In this document: one piece after another, positions 7,249 to 15,403 of the stretch
Numbering within the stretch: the stretch's first letter is position 1
Layout of the letters: the number at the start of each line of letters is the position of its first letter
DNA from: Streptomyces graminilatus
GTDB taxonomy: Bacteria > Actinomycetota > Actinomycetes > Streptomycetales > Streptomycetaceae
Length of the DNA stretch: 34,236 bases
Direction: 5' to 3'
Assembly (NCBI RefSeq): GCF_001418565.1
Contig: NZ_LIQQ01000181.1
Location: forward strand, 1-34,236
Notes under the pieces: model-generated
The model's database searches: none
What the model was told of the DNA's origin: nothing
The model's input: the letters and a program-made list of their open reading frames with translations, nothing else
Made by a program: the position numbers and the translations under genes

Positions 7249-9108
7249 CTATCCTGCCCGGTCGTCGCCGTAGAGGGCGAGGGCGGTGTTGACGAGGCCG
7301 ATGTGGCTGAACGCCTGGGGGAAGTTGCCGAGCTGGCGGCCGGCGACCGGGTCGTACTCCTCGGCCAGCAGCCCCACATCGTTGGTGATGCCGACCAGGC
7401 GTTCGAAGAGCGTGCGGGCCTCCTCCGTACGGCCGGTCATGTGCAGGGCGTCCGCCAGCCAGAAGGAGCAGGCCAGGAAGACACCCTCGTCACCGGGCAG
7501 CCCGTCGACCTCCGGGCCGTCCGTGCTGTAGCGGCGTACGAACCCGCTGTGCCCCAGTTCGTCCCGGACCGCGTCGACGGTGCCGACGATCCTCGGGTCG
7601 TCCGGGGGCAGAAAGCCGACGCGGGGCAGGAGCAGCACGGCGGCGTCGAGTTCGCGGGAGCCGTAGAACTGGGTGAACGTGTTGCGTTCCGGGTCGTAGC
7701 CGCGTTCGCACACCTCCCGGTGCACCTCGTCGCGCATCGCCCGCCAGCCTTCCAGGTCGCCGCCGCTGAGCTTGGGGTTCAGTTCGAGCTGACGCACCGC
7801 TCGGTCCGCCGCGACCCACGCCATCACCTTCGAGTGCACGAAGTGCCGGCGCGGGCCGCGCACCTCCCACAGACCCTCGTCCGGCCGCCGCCACGCCGTC
7901 CGGAGGAACTCCATCAGCGCGACCTGCACCCGCCACATGTGCGGCTTCGACGGCAGCCCCGAACGCCGGCCCAGCGCCAGCGAGTCGATCACCTCGCCGT
8001 ACACGTCGAGCTGGAGCTGCCGTACGGCCGCGTTGCCGATCCGTACCGGGGTCGAGCCGCCGAAGCCGGGCAGCCAGTCCAGCTCGAACTCGGGCAGCCG
8101 GCGCTCACCGGCGAGCCCGTACATGATCTGGAGCTCCGCCGGGTCGCCCGCGACCGCCCGCAGCAGCCAGTCGCGCCAGCGCTCGGCCTCCTCGTGATAG
8201 CCCGCCGACAGCAGCGCGTTCAGGGTGAGCGTGGAGTCGCGCAGCCAGCAGTAGCGGTAGTCCCAGTTGCGTACGCCGCCCATTTCCTCGGGCAGCGAGG
8301 TGGTCGGGGCGGCGACGATGCCGCCGGTCGGCGCGTAGGTCAGCGCCTTCAGGGTGATCAGCGAGCGTACGACGGCGTCCCGGTGCGGCCCGTCGTACCG
8401 GCAGCGGGCCGACCAGTCCCGCCAGTCCGAGACGGCCGTGTCCAGCGCCTCGTACGGGTCGGTGAACGGCGGATGCGGCTCGTGGGAGGGGTGCCAGGTC
8501 AGCACGAACGCGACCCGCTCGCCCGCCGCGACGGTGAACTCCGAGTACGTGGTGAAGTCCCGGCCCCAGGTGCGCACCCCCTTGTCGGTGCGCAGCCACA
8601 CCGCGTCCGGCCCGGCGACGGCCACCCGGTGCCCGTTCGCCCGGCGCATCCACGGCACGATCGTCCCGTAGTCGAACCGCAGCCGCAGTGTGCTGCGGAC
8701 GGTCACCTCGCCGCGTACGCCCTCGACGATCCGTACGAGATCGGGGGCGAGGTCGCGCTGGGGCATCAGGTCGGTGACGCGTACCGCGCCCTCGTCGGTC
8801 TCCCACTCGGTGTCGAGGACGAGGGTGCCGGGCCGGTAGCCGCGCCGGACGCACCGGTCGGCGCCCTCGGGGGCGATCCGCCAGTGGCCGTTGCGCTCGT
8901 CGCCGAGCAGGGCGGCGAAACAGGCGGCCGAGTCGAAGCGGGGCAGACACAGCCAGTCGACGCTGCCGTTCATGCCGACGAGCGCGGCGGTCTGGTGATC
9001 GCCGACGAGGGCGTAGTCCTCGATAAGGGGGACATGGGGCACAGAGGAGATGCGGTCGTTCTGATCGGGGTGCACGACGTGCGGGTTCCCGCTGCGGGGC
9101 CCCGGCAT
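7249..9108 (-). CDS. Glycoside hydrolase family 15 protein (glucoamylase/trehalase-like)
   Basis: The protein (up to 619 residues) has the N-terminal beta-sandwich domain usual for bacterial GH15 (LIEDYALVGD, 28-37; DWLCLPRFDS, 51-60). An (alpha/alpha)6 catalytic domain follows, with GGVRNWDYRYCWLRD (277-291). A C-terminal EEYDP (583-587) and GNFPQAFSH segment lie where the catalytic base sits in this family. No signal peptide is seen, so it probably acts in the cytoplasm on trehalose or short alpha-glucans. The start is uncertain. A GTG at 9075, giving VHPDQNDRISS, matches my memory of relatives better than the ATG at 9108, and neither has a strong ribosome site. The next gene on the strand (SDR) follows after 5 bp. 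Actinobacterial members act as trehalases or glucoamylases; the choice cannot be made here. Confidence 0.92.
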   Translation of the reverse strand: MPGPRSGNPHVVHPDQNDRISSVPHVPLIEDYALVGDHQTAALVGMNGSVDWLCLPRFDSAACFAALLGDERNGHWRIAPEGADRCVRRGYRPGTLVLDTEWETDEGAVRVTDLMPQRDLAPDLVRIVEGVRGEVTVRSTLRLRFDYGTIVPWMRRANGHRVAVAGPDAVWLRTDKGVRTWGRDFTTYSEFTVAAGERVAFVLTWHPSHEPHPPFTDPYEALDTAVSDWRDWSARCRYDGPHRDAVVRSLITLKALTYAPTGGIVAAPTTSLPEEMGGVRNWDYRYCWLRDSTLTLNALLSAGYHEEAERWRDWLLRAVAGDPAELQIMYGLAGERRLPEFELDWLPGFGGSTPVRIGNAAVRQLQLDVYGEVIDSLALGRRSGLPSKPHMWRVQVALMEFLRTAWRRPDEGLWEVRGPRRHFVHSKVMAWVAADRAVRQLELNPKLSGGDLEGWRAMRDEVHREVCERGYDPERNTFTQFYGSRELDAAVLLLPRVGFLPPDDPRIVGTVDAVRDELGHSGFVRRYSTDGPEVDGLPGDEGVFLACSFWLADALHMTGRTEEARTLFERLVGITNDVGLLAEEYDPVAGRQLGNFPQAFSHIGLVNTALALYGDDRAG

Positions 9109-9154
9109 TCGGGCGGGATCGCCTTGTCACACGCCGAGAATCCCCGGTTACGTC

Positions 9155-9183
9155 ACACGGCGGGACACGGCGGGACACGGCGG
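9155..9183. repeat. Short 10-bp tandem repeat
   Basis: Two copies of CGGGACACGG, flanked by partial copies, lie in the 84-bp spacer between the SURF1 and GH15 genes. It is probably a slippage repeat; no function is evident. Confidence 0.6.
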
Positions 9184-9192
9184 CTCGCGTCG

Positions 9193-10005
9193 TCACACCC
9201 CGGCGGGCTCGGTGTCCGCCGACTCCCGCGTCTTTGCCGCCTCTGCCTCTGCCGCCGCCTCGGCGCGGTCACGGCGTTCCCGGCGCACGAGGATCACCCA
9301 GCCCAGGGGGACACCGGCGGAGAACAGCCACCACTGGATGGCGTAGGCGTAGTTCAGAGCGGCGTTCTCGTCGCCGGGCCTGCCGAGCGGTTCGGGGGTG
9401 TCGTTCTTCGGTCCGGGCGTCGTCAGCACGATGTAGCCGCCGAGCACCTCGGCGCCCAGCCGCCGGGCCTCTTGATCACTGTTGATCAACATGACCTGCC
9501 GGTCCGGCAGTCCCTTGAGGTCCTTGATTCCGCTCGCCGCGGTCGTCTCGGCGGGCATCAGCCGCCCGGTGACGGTGATCTCGCCCTTGGGGGGCGCCGG
9601 GATCCTGGGGAACGCGGTCTGGCTCGGCCCGTCCGAGGGGATCCAGCCCCGGTTGACCAGCAGGACCTTGCCGTCGGCGAGGACGAAGGGGGTCAGCACG
9701 TGGTAGCCGACCTCGTCGTCGGAGTTGGTGCGGCGGCGGACGACGACCTCGTGGGCGGTGTCGAAACGGCCCTTCGCGCTGACGGTGCGGTACCGCTCGT
9801 CGGTGGTGACGGTGTGGCCGGGGGAGGTCAGCTTCTCCACGGGCACCGGGTCGGCGGACAGCGCGTCGGCGACCAGTTGGTTGCGGGCGCTGCGCTCTTC
9901 GTAGCGGTGCATCTGCCAGATGCCCAGCCTGATCATCGTGGGGATGAGAAGGAGGGCGACCAGCGTGAGGATCACCCACTGCCGGGACAAGAGGAAGCGG
10001 TACAC
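9193..10005 (-). CDS. SURF1 family protein (cytochrome c oxidase assembly)
   Basis: The roughly 270-residue protein has the SURF1 plan: an N-terminal membrane helix (VILTLVALLLIPTMIRLGIWQ), an extracytoplasmic beta-rich domain, then a second helix (WWLFSAGVPLGWVILV) and a charged Ala/Glu tail. The core contains the family-typical LLVNRGWIP and the ending NYAYAIQWW. SURF1 proteins assist insertion of heme a into the aa3-type oxidase. The frame is open to a GTG at 10068, but the GTG at 10005 gives VYRFLLSRQW directly before the helix, as in other actinobacterial homologues, so I prefer it. It stands apart from other respiratory genes here. The hairpin at 10065-10090 upstream suggests a promoter of its own. 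Confidence 0.92.
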   Translation of the reverse strand: MYRFLLSRQWVILTLVALLLIPTMIRLGIWQMHRYEERSARNQLVADALSADPVPVEKLTSPGHTVTTDERYRTVSAKGRFDTAHEVVVRRRTNSDDEVGYHVLTPFVLADGKVLLVNRGWIPSDGPSQTAFPRIPAPPKGEITVTGRLMPAETTAASGIKDLKGLPDRQVMLINSDQEARRLGAEVLGGYIVLTTPGPKNDTPEPLGRPGDENAALNYAYAIQWWLFSAGVPLGWVILVRRERRDRAEAAAEAEAAKTRESADTEPAGV

Positions 10006-10064
10006 CCCACTGACGGTACAACTCGCCCGTGGGGTGTGTTGCGGGGGGTACGCGGACCCGGCGG

Positions 10065-10090
10065 CCACGGGGGCTCACCGGCCCCCGTGG
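10065..10090 (-). terminator. Terminator of the small Cys-rich gene
   Basis: A perfect 10-bp inverted repeat (CCACGGGGGC, loop TCACCG, GCCCCCGTGG) begins 21 bp beyond the stop of the 77-residue Cys-rich protein gene and upstream of the SURF1 gene. Confidence 0.7.
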
Positions 10091-10110
10091 GCCCGCTCGG
10101 GCAGGCCTCC

Positions 10111-10344
10111 TCACACCTTGTCGATGATCCCCACCCTCCCCTCCGCGCGTGCGCAGTGCGCCCCGCAGTACCAGTGCCCCTCGGCCTCGACGCCCTGCCC
10201 GATGATCTGGACCCGGCAGTGCTCGCAGATGGGCGCCATGCGGTGGATCGCGCAGGCGAAGCAGTCGAAGACGTGCACCACCCCCTGTGCGTGCACCTCG
10301 AAGGACATCCCGTAATTGTTCCCGCAGACTTCACAACTGGCCAT
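10111..10344 (-). CDS. Small zinc-ribbon-like cysteine-rich protein
   Basis: The 77-residue product starts MASCEVCGNNYG. It has four Cys pairs: C4/C7, C28/C31, C40/C43 and C60/C64, with His at 34 and 58. This pattern should hold two structural zinc ions. A longer frame reaches a GTG at 10407, but the added 21 residues are Pro/Arg-rich and unlike a protein start, while the ATG at 10344 places the first CxxC at the N-terminus. No signal peptide or membrane segment is seen. I recognise it as a conserved actinobacterial hypothetical protein without a known role. The terminator 21 bp downstream and the 79-bp gap behind the exonuclease gene leave open whether it is co-transcribed with that gene. 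Confidence 0.82.
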   Translation of the reverse strand: MASCEVCGNNYGMSFEVHAQGVVHVFDCFACAIHRMAPICEHCRVQIIGQGVEAEGHWYCGAHCARAEGRVGIIDKV

Positions 10345-10423
10345 GCGCCACAGGGTGGGCCGTCGGTGCCGTGGGGGCGAGACGGTGCCGGGCGAGTCGG
10401 GCGCCAATCACCCGTCCGTACGG

Positions 10424-11425
10424 TCATCCCTCCGTCGCCGGTTCCACGTCCCGCAGGAGTTGCCCGAAGGCCGCCTCGTCGACGACCGGTGTGCCGAACT
10501 GGCGGGCCTTGACCACCTTCGAGGTCATGGAGTCGGGGTCGTTGGTGACGAGCAGGCTGGTCAGCCGGGACAGGCTCGTCGCGACATGGAGCCCCGCCTC
10601 GACGGCCCGGTCCTCCAGCAGGTCGCGTTCGACCGAGGTGTCACCGGAGAACGCCACCCGCATGCCCTGTCTGAGCGGCCCCCCGTCCTCGTACCGCCCC
10701 GGGTTGGGGTACGGACACGCGGGCCGCTTGCGGGACGGCCGCCAACTGGCCGGCTGGCCGCCGTAGCCCCCGGAGGCCTGCCGTCCGATCTGCGGCCGGG
10801 CGGCGCCGGCGGCCGGCGCCGACCACTCCGTCAGCGCCCTGCACTCCAGCAGCGGCAGCCGTACGCCGCCGCGTGCCGCCGCGTGCAGACTGGGCCGGAA
10901 CGCCTCGGCGAGCACGCGCGCGTCGTCCAGCGCGTGGTGGGCCCGCTGCTGGACGACCCCGAAATGCGCGGCCAGTGTCTCCAGCTTGTGGTTGGGCAGC
11001 GGCAGCCCCAGCTCCTTGGACAGCGCGATGGTGCACAGCCGCTGACGCACCGGCGCCTCGCGCTCCGCGCGCGCGTACTCCCGGGCGATCATCGACCAGT
11101 CGAAGACCGCGTTGTGCGCGACGAGCACCCGGTCGGCGAGCCGGGACGCGAACTCCTCGGCGATGTCCGCGAAGAGCGGCGCGCCCTCCAGGGCCTCGCT
11201 CGTCAGCCCATGGATCCACACCGGCCCGGGATCCCGCTCCGGATTGACCGTTGTGTACCAGTGGTCCTCGACCTCGCCGCGCGCGTCCAGCCGGTAGACG
11301 GCCGCGGAGATTATCCGGTCGTCCCGGGACAGACCGGTCGTCTCGACGTCAACGACCGCGTACCCCTGGGGATATGCGGTCGGCCACGGGGCGGGGGACG
11401 GCGTGGGCGTCAGGTCTTCGAGCAT
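10424..11425 (-). CDS. DEDDh 3'-5' exonuclease with C-terminal BRCT domain
   Basis: The 333-residue protein carries a DnaQ-like exonuclease domain (about 18-180). It has Exo I DVETTG (Asp26, Glu28), Exo II HNAVFD (Asp109) and Exo IIIepsilon HHALDDA (His163, Asp168). A Gly/Pro-rich linker (about 200-240) leads to a BRCT-like domain (about 244-325; RVAFSGD, then LLVTNDPDSMTSK). The DEDDh set is complete, so an active two-metal nuclease is expected. BRCT domains often bind DNA ends or other repair proteins. The ATG at 11425 is chosen because the longer frame to a GTG at 11506 adds Arg/Ser/Pro-rich residues unlike the family. The gene is divergent from the sterol-desaturase gene across 142 bp. 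A role in repair or processing is inferred. Confidence 0.92.
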   Translation of the reverse strand: MLEDLTPTPSPAPWPTAYPQGYAVVDVETTGLSRDDRIISAAVYRLDARGEVEDHWYTTVNPERDPGPVWIHGLTSEALEGAPLFADIAEEFASRLADRVLVAHNAVFDWSMIAREYARAEREAPVRQRLCTIALSKELGLPLPNHKLETLAAHFGVVQQRAHHALDDARVLAEAFRPSLHAAARGGVRLPLLECRALTEWSAPAAGAARPQIGRQASGGYGGQPASWRPSRKRPACPYPNPGRYEDGGPLRQGMRVAFSGDTSVERDLLEDRAVEAGLHVATSLSRLTSLLVTNDPDSMTSKVVKARQFGTPVVDEAAFGQLLRDVEPATEG

Positions 11426-11512
11426 GGTCCCAGAGAATACGGGCCGCGACTGACAGTCCGTCGCCCGCCCATGGACACGGACAGCCGGCGGGCAGGCTCG
11501 CGCCATGCTGAA

Positions 11513-11524
11513 TACTTATCAGTA
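11513..11524. promoter_or_regulatory. Candidate operator TACT-N4-AGTA
   Basis: An AT-rich palindrome (TACT, TATC, AGTA) stands out in GC-rich DNA 43 bp upstream of the hydroxylase ATG. The shape is typical of TetR-family operators. No regulator gene lies beside it, so it would be read in trans if it is real. Confidence 0.3.
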
Positions 11525-11567
11525 ACAACATCTATGCGCCCTCGGCGAACCGCCCTAACGTGCAGTC

Positions 11568-12440
11568 ATGCCGAATCTCCCCGATGTCGTGGTCTGGTCG
11601 ATACCCGCCTACGTGCTGCTCGCGTTGATCGAGATGATCGGTGTCCGGATCCACCCCGACGAGGACGCCGCCGGCTACGAGGCCAGGGACAGCGCGACCA
11701 GTGTCGGCATGGGCCTGGGGAGCCTGGCCTTCGACTTCCTCTGGAAGATCCCGATCGTCGCCGCGTACACGGCCGCCTACGAACTCACGCCGCTCCGCGT
11801 GCCCGTCCTGTGGTGGACCCTCCCGCTCATGCTGCTCGCGCAGGACTTCCTCTACTACTGGTCCCACCGCGGTCACCACGTCGTCCGCATCCTCTGGGCC
11901 TGCCATGTGGTCCACCACTCCAGCCGCAGGTTCAACCTGACGACGGCCCTGCGCCAGCCCTGGACCACCCTCACCGTCTGGCCGTTCTACGTCCCCCTCG
12001 TCGCCCTCGGCGTGCACCCGGCCGCGGTCGCCTTCTGCTCCTCCGCGAACCTCGTCTACCAGTTCTGGATCCACACCGAGCGGATCGGCCGCATGCCCCG
12101 GTGGTTCGAGTACGTCCTCAACACGCCCTCCCACCACCGCGTCCACCACGCCTCCCAAGGCGGCTACCTGGACCGCAACTTCGGCGGCGTCCTCATCGTC
12201 TGGGACCGGCTCTTCGGCTCGTTCGCCGCCGAGACCGAACGGCCCGTCTATGGATTGACGAAGAACATCAATACGTTCAACCCCGTCAAGGTCGCCACCC
12301 ATGAGTACGTCGCGATCGTCAAGGACATCAAGGCGGCGCGCAGTTGGCGTGAGCGCGCCGGGCGGGTAGTCCGGGGCCCCGGCTGGCAGCCCGCGCACCC
12401 GCGCCCGGAGCGGGCGGCCGAAGAGACCGCCGTCGCGTGA
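11568..12440 (+). CDS. Sterol desaturase family (fatty acid hydroxylase superfamily) membrane protein
   Basis: The 290-residue integral membrane di-iron enzyme has the superfamily's three histidine clusters: HRGHH (100-104), HVVHH (113-117) and HHRVHH (189-194), plus His169. Hydrophobic segments occur at about 7-25, 60-95 and 135-165. The final 60 residues are soluble and basic. Family members oxidise lipids (C-H hydroxylation, desaturation or alkylglycerol ether cleavage) using O2. Bacterial substrates are mostly unknown. The stop overlaps the GTG of the following short ORF (GTGA). In related genomes I recall a YhhN/lysoplasmalogenase gene in that position, which would suggest an ether-lipid role, but this rests on memory. 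The start fits the MPNLPDVVVW beginning. Confidence 0.92.
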   Translation: MPNLPDVVVWSIPAYVLLALIEMIGVRIHPDEDAAGYEARDSATSVGMGLGSLAFDFLWKIPIVAAYTAAYELTPLRVPVLWWTLPLMLLAQDFLYYWSHRGHHVVRILWACHVVHHSSRRFNLTTALRQPWTTLTVWPFYVPLVALGVHPAAVAFCSSANLVYQFWIHTERIGRMPRWFEYVLNTPSHHRVHHASQGGYLDRNFGGVLIVWDRLFGSFAAETERPVYGLTKNINTFNPVKVATHEYVAIVKDIKAARSWRERAGRVVRGPGWQPAHPRPERAAEETAVA

Positions 12441-12667
12441 GACCGGCCCGGATCCTCCTCACCGCCTTCGCCGTCACCGCCGCCGTCGGCCTGTTCTCCC
12501 GCGCGGCCGGCGTCGCGGACCCGCCCCGGCTCCCCCGCCCGGACCTCTGGAGCACGCCCACGTACCTCGCGGCCCAGGGACTGCCGGCCGCCGAAGTGCT
12601 CGCCGCCGCGAGCACCGCGCCGCGCCCAACCGTCACGTCCAGCGGATCGGCACCGGCAGTGCGGTGA
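12437..12667 (+). pseudogene. Short ORF, possible decayed N-terminal fragment of a YhhN/lysoplasmalogenase gene
   Basis: A 76-codon frame begins at a GTG overlapping the stop of the hydroxylase gene and ends inside the 3' end of the convergent CopD gene (35-bp overlap). The first 25 residues are a hydrophobic helix (RILLTAFAVTAAVGLF). A segment RPDLWSTPTYLAAQG (about 34-48) can be matched to the KPLLMPLLAAYLxARG segment that follows the first helix in YhhN/TMEM86 lysoplasmalogenases, which are about 200-240 residues with eight helices. Only about a quarter of such a protein would remain. It may instead be a small membrane peptide of unknown role. The coupled start favours translation; identity as a remnant is inference from weak similarity and recalled synteny. 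Confidence 0.45.
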
Positions 12668-13661
12668 GCAGTCCCGACACGGCGACCACCAGACCGAGCG
12701 CGACGACCTCCGCGCGCGCGGGGACGCAGGCCGTCAGCGGGTCGGGCGCCCGGTTCAGCCGCAGCCGCGCCCACAGCGCGAGCACGGCGACGACGGCCAC
12801 GACGATCACCTTGGCGAGCAGTGTGCGGCCGTACGCCGTCGACGTCAGCTGTTCCAGGACCGTGTCCGGCGGCATCCGGCGCAGCGTGCTCCAGATGCCC
12901 GTCGCGGTGATCAGGGCGAGCAGAACGGCCGCCACGCGCGCGTAGAGACCCAGCAACGCCACGCGCGCGTCCCGGGCGTCACCCCACAGGGGCAACGTCC
13001 GCAGTACGTACAGCAGTCCGCCCACCCACAGGGCCGCGCACATGAGGTGGACGAACGTCAGCGCCGAACCGGTCAGCGGATCGAGCTCCGGTGCCGGATG
13101 GGCCCGCAGCGCCTCCGCCACGGTCACCGCGGCCAACGGCCAGATCTGGGTGGCCGGGCGGGCCGACAGCGCGCAGAGTCCCGCCGCGGCGAAGCCGTTG
13201 ACCTCCAGCAGCGCGAGCTTGCCGTCCCGGGAGTCGTACAGGCCGCCCACATCGATCGCGGCCAGGCTGTGCGGCACGAGGTTGCCGGTCGACACCACCG
13301 AGGCCAGCCCCAGCGCGGCGACGAAACCGGCACCGGCCGCGTACGGCGCCCAGGTGCGTGCCCGTCGGGCCGGCGCCCCGGGCAGTCCGGCGGCCAGTCT
13401 CCGTACGAACAGCTCGCCCACCGGGACGCACAGCGCGGCGAACAGCACCGTCCGCAGCAGCCCGATCCCCGCCGCGCCGGGCGCCGCCGCCTCCCCGGTG
13501 CCGTCCATCGCGAGGGGCGGACCGAGCAGCGGGATCAGCGCGGCCAGCGCCACCAGCACGAGCAGGGTGACGGCCCGTCGGATCCCCGGGCGCCCGCCCT
13601 CGTCGGACGCTCTGTCAGCCGTTCCACCGGTCGTCCTGCCAGTCGGTCGTATCAAGCCCAC
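12633..13661 (-). CDS. CopD family copper resistance/transport membrane protein
   Basis: The 342-residue polytopic protein has about eight predicted membrane segments, e.g. AVTLLVLVALAALIPLLG and VIVVAVVAVLALWARL. The CopD hallmarks are visible: FVHLMCAALWVGGLLY (His/Met/Trp in a helix) and ITATGIWSTL. CopD domains are linked to copper movement across the cytoplasmic membrane, often with CopC or YcnI partners; none lies nearby. The start is a GTG (VGLIRPTGR). The 25-residue hydrophilic N-terminus before the first helix may be partly artefactual. Its 3' end overlaps the convergent short ORF. The family call is firm and the metal role is inferred. Confidence 0.88.
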   Translation of the reverse strand: MGLIRPTGRTTGGTADRASDEGGRPGIRRAVTLLVLVALAALIPLLGPPLAMDGTGEAAAPGAAGIGLLRTVLFAALCVPVGELFVRRLAAGLPGAPARRARTWAPYAAGAGFVAALGLASVVSTGNLVPHSLAAIDVGGLYDSRDGKLALLEVNGFAAAGLCALSARPATQIWPLAAVTVAEALRAHPAPELDPLTGSALTFVHLMCAALWVGGLLYVLRTLPLWGDARDARVALLGLYARVAAVLLALITATGIWSTLRRMPPDTVLEQLTSTAYGRTLLAKVIVVAVVAVLALWARLRLNRAPDPLTACVPARAEVVALGLVVAVSGLLTALPVPIRWT

Positions 13662-13714
13662 CCCAATGCCGTGTTTCCTGACCAGGTATCAACATATGCA
13701 CTGGATCAACACAA

Positions 13715-13746
13715 TGGGCCGGGCAGCGCGAACGCGGCCCGGCCCA
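13715..13746 (-). terminator. Terminator of the first subtilase gene
   Basis: A perfect 10-bp inverted repeat (TGGGCCGGGC, 12-nt loop, GCCCGGCCCA) lies 46 bp beyond the stop of the S8 peptidase gene on the - strand. Confidence 0.7.
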
Positions 13747-13791
13747 CCGAAGGAAAACCGGAAAGAGTGACGAACCGACAGGCGGGCAGAG

Positions 13792-15327
13792 CTACTTCGT
13801 GACCGCGTCCAGCGCGTCCGCGATGCCGTGGCCGTAGAAGCCGTTGTGGTTCCTGGGGCCCTCGCACACCGCGTCGACCTTGCCGTCACCGTCGATGTCG
13901 TAGGGGTCCGTGCACGGCGTGGCGTCCGCCTCGGCGTACAGGAGCGCCTTGACCAGGGCGGCCGGCGCGTACGGGTGCGTCGACTTGATCAGGGCGGCCA
14001 CGCCCGCGACGTGCGGGGTCGCCATCGACGTACCGGCCATGTAGCCCCAGGTGCCGCCGGGCAGCGGGCCGAGGATCAGGCCGCTGGTGGCGGGCGGGGC
14101 CGGGGTCTGGAAGCGCGTCGAGTCGCCGCCGGGGGCCGCGATGTCGATGACGCCCAGGCCGTGGTTGGAGAAGGACGACTTGATGCCCTTGGCGCCAGTC
14201 GAGGCGACCGTCACCACGCCCGGGAGCTGGGTCGGGATGTCGTAGCACTTGGACGGGTCGACGACCCGGTCCGAGGGCGTCCCGTCGTTGGGGGAGACCG
14301 GGTCGGTGATCTCGTCGGCCGCGAGGTCGTAGTTCTCGTTGCCGGCCGCCGCGACATTGACGACGCCCTTGAGCTCCGCGTACCGGGTGGCCCGCGTGAT
14401 GGCGTCGACCAGGGCCTTCTGGTCCGGGTCGTTCTTGCAGTTGAAGTACCAGGGGTCCGTGTAGTAGCTGTTGTTCGTGACGTCGACACCGTGCTCGGCC
14501 GCCCACATGAAGCCGCAGACGACGGCCTCCGTGTAGAAGTACCCGGCCGGGGTCGACACCTTGATGCCGGACACCTTCACGCCCGGCGCGACGCCCGTGA
14601 CGCCGACACCGTTCTTGGCGGCGGCTATCTCGCCCGCCACGTGCGTGCCGTGCGGGCTCTCGCCCGTGGCCGGCCGCCAGGCCCCGTCGGTGGTGTCGGG
14701 CTTGCCCGTCACGCAGTTGACGGAGGCCGCGCGGTCGAAGTTCGGCGCGATGTCCGGGTGCGTGTCGTCGACACCGGTGTCGATCACGGCGACGGTCACC
14801 CGGGAGTTGCCGAGCGACTTCTCGTGAGCCTTGTCCGCCTTGATGGCGGGCAGGTCCCACTGCAACGGCTCCAGCGGGTCCTGGCCCGCGCCTGCGGCGG
14901 CGGTGGCACTGGCGATCTCCGCCGGGGAGAGCACCTTCGGGGCGCCCTCGTCGGTGGTCGACTGCGCGGGCAGCGGCGCGTTGCGCGTGTTCCCGGCGGA
15001 CTGGACGCCGGGCACCTCGCGGATGACCTTGGCGAAGTCGGGGTTCGCCGAGTGGACGACGACCACGCCTATCCGGTCGTACGACGTCACGACCGTGCCG
15101 CCGGCCTTGGCGATGGCCTTCCGCACGTACGTGGAGGGGCCGAACCCGGGGAACACGTTGACGACATAGCTGAGCGAGGGCCCATCGGCCGTGACGGCGG
15201 CACCGGTGGTGGCGTCGGTGTCGGCCGCGACGGCCTGGATGTTGGGCAGGAAGGCGAACGCCGTCGCCATGGCCATCCCGAGCGGGGCTACCACAGCGCG
15301 ACGGAAGCGGGGGTGAGGTGCTGTCAT
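13792..15327 (-). CDS. Secreted S8 family serine peptidase (subtilisin-like), copy A
   Basis: The 511-residue pre-pro-protease has a signal peptide (about 1-35, ending QAVAA). An inhibitor-I9-like propeptide region (about 50-160) precedes a subtilase domain (about 175-450). The catalytic triad is Asp183 in AVIDTGVDD, His226 in HGTHVAGE and Ser434 in GTSMATPH; Asn330 in AAAGN is the oxyanion-hole residue. The C-terminus holds a Ca-binding-like loop DIDGDGKVD (about 477-485) ending in CEG, then a short HGIADALDAV helix. The ATG at 15327 has a GGAG site 7 nt upstream, whereas the longer open frame has no signal peptide at its start. It lies 76 bp downstream of a close paralogue and probably shares its promoter. 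The role is extracellular proteolysis; the substrate is unknown. Confidence 0.94.
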   Translation of the reverse strand: MTAPHPRFRRAVVAPLGMAMATAFAFLPNIQAVAADTDATTGAAVTADGPSLSYVVNVFPGFGPSTYVRKAIAKAGGTVVTSYDRIGVVVVHSANPDFAKVIREVPGVQSAGNTRNAPLPAQSTTDEGAPKVLSPAEIASATAAAGAGQDPLEPLQWDLPAIKADKAHEKSLGNSRVTVAVIDTGVDDTHPDIAPNFDRAASVNCVTGKPDTTDGAWRPATGESPHGTHVAGEIAAAKNGVGVTGVAPGVKVSGIKVSTPAGYFYTEAVVCGFMWAAEHGVDVTNNSYYTDPWYFNCKNDPDQKALVDAITRATRYAELKGVVNVAAAGNENYDLAADEITDPVSPNDGTPSDRVVDPSKCYDIPTQLPGVVTVASTGAKGIKSSFSNHGLGVIDIAAPGGDSTRFQTPAPPATSGLILGPLPGGTWGYMAGTSMATPHVAGVAALIKSTHPYAPAALVKALLYAEADATPCTDPYDIDGDGKVDAVCEGPRNHNGFYGHGIADALDAVTK

Positions 15328-15403
15328 AAGGGGGCTCCGGTTCCTTCGTTCGTGGACATGGTGGACATACTCGACGTGCGCGAAGACTCGGAAAACCGTG
15401 CGG

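Noticed and set aside
9155..9183. Possible CRISPR-like repeats
   Set aside because: Units are 10 bp with no spacers; this is a simple tandem repeat, and no cas gene is present.
7303..10512. 1069-codon open frame on the + strand
   Set aside because: Antisense to GH15, SURF1 and the Cys-rich gene; no domain, no plausible start, composition typical of a GC-driven shadow frame.
10316..12304. 662-codon open frame on the + strand
   Set aside because: Overlaps the exonuclease antisense and the hydroxylase in another phase, both of which are recognisable enzymes.
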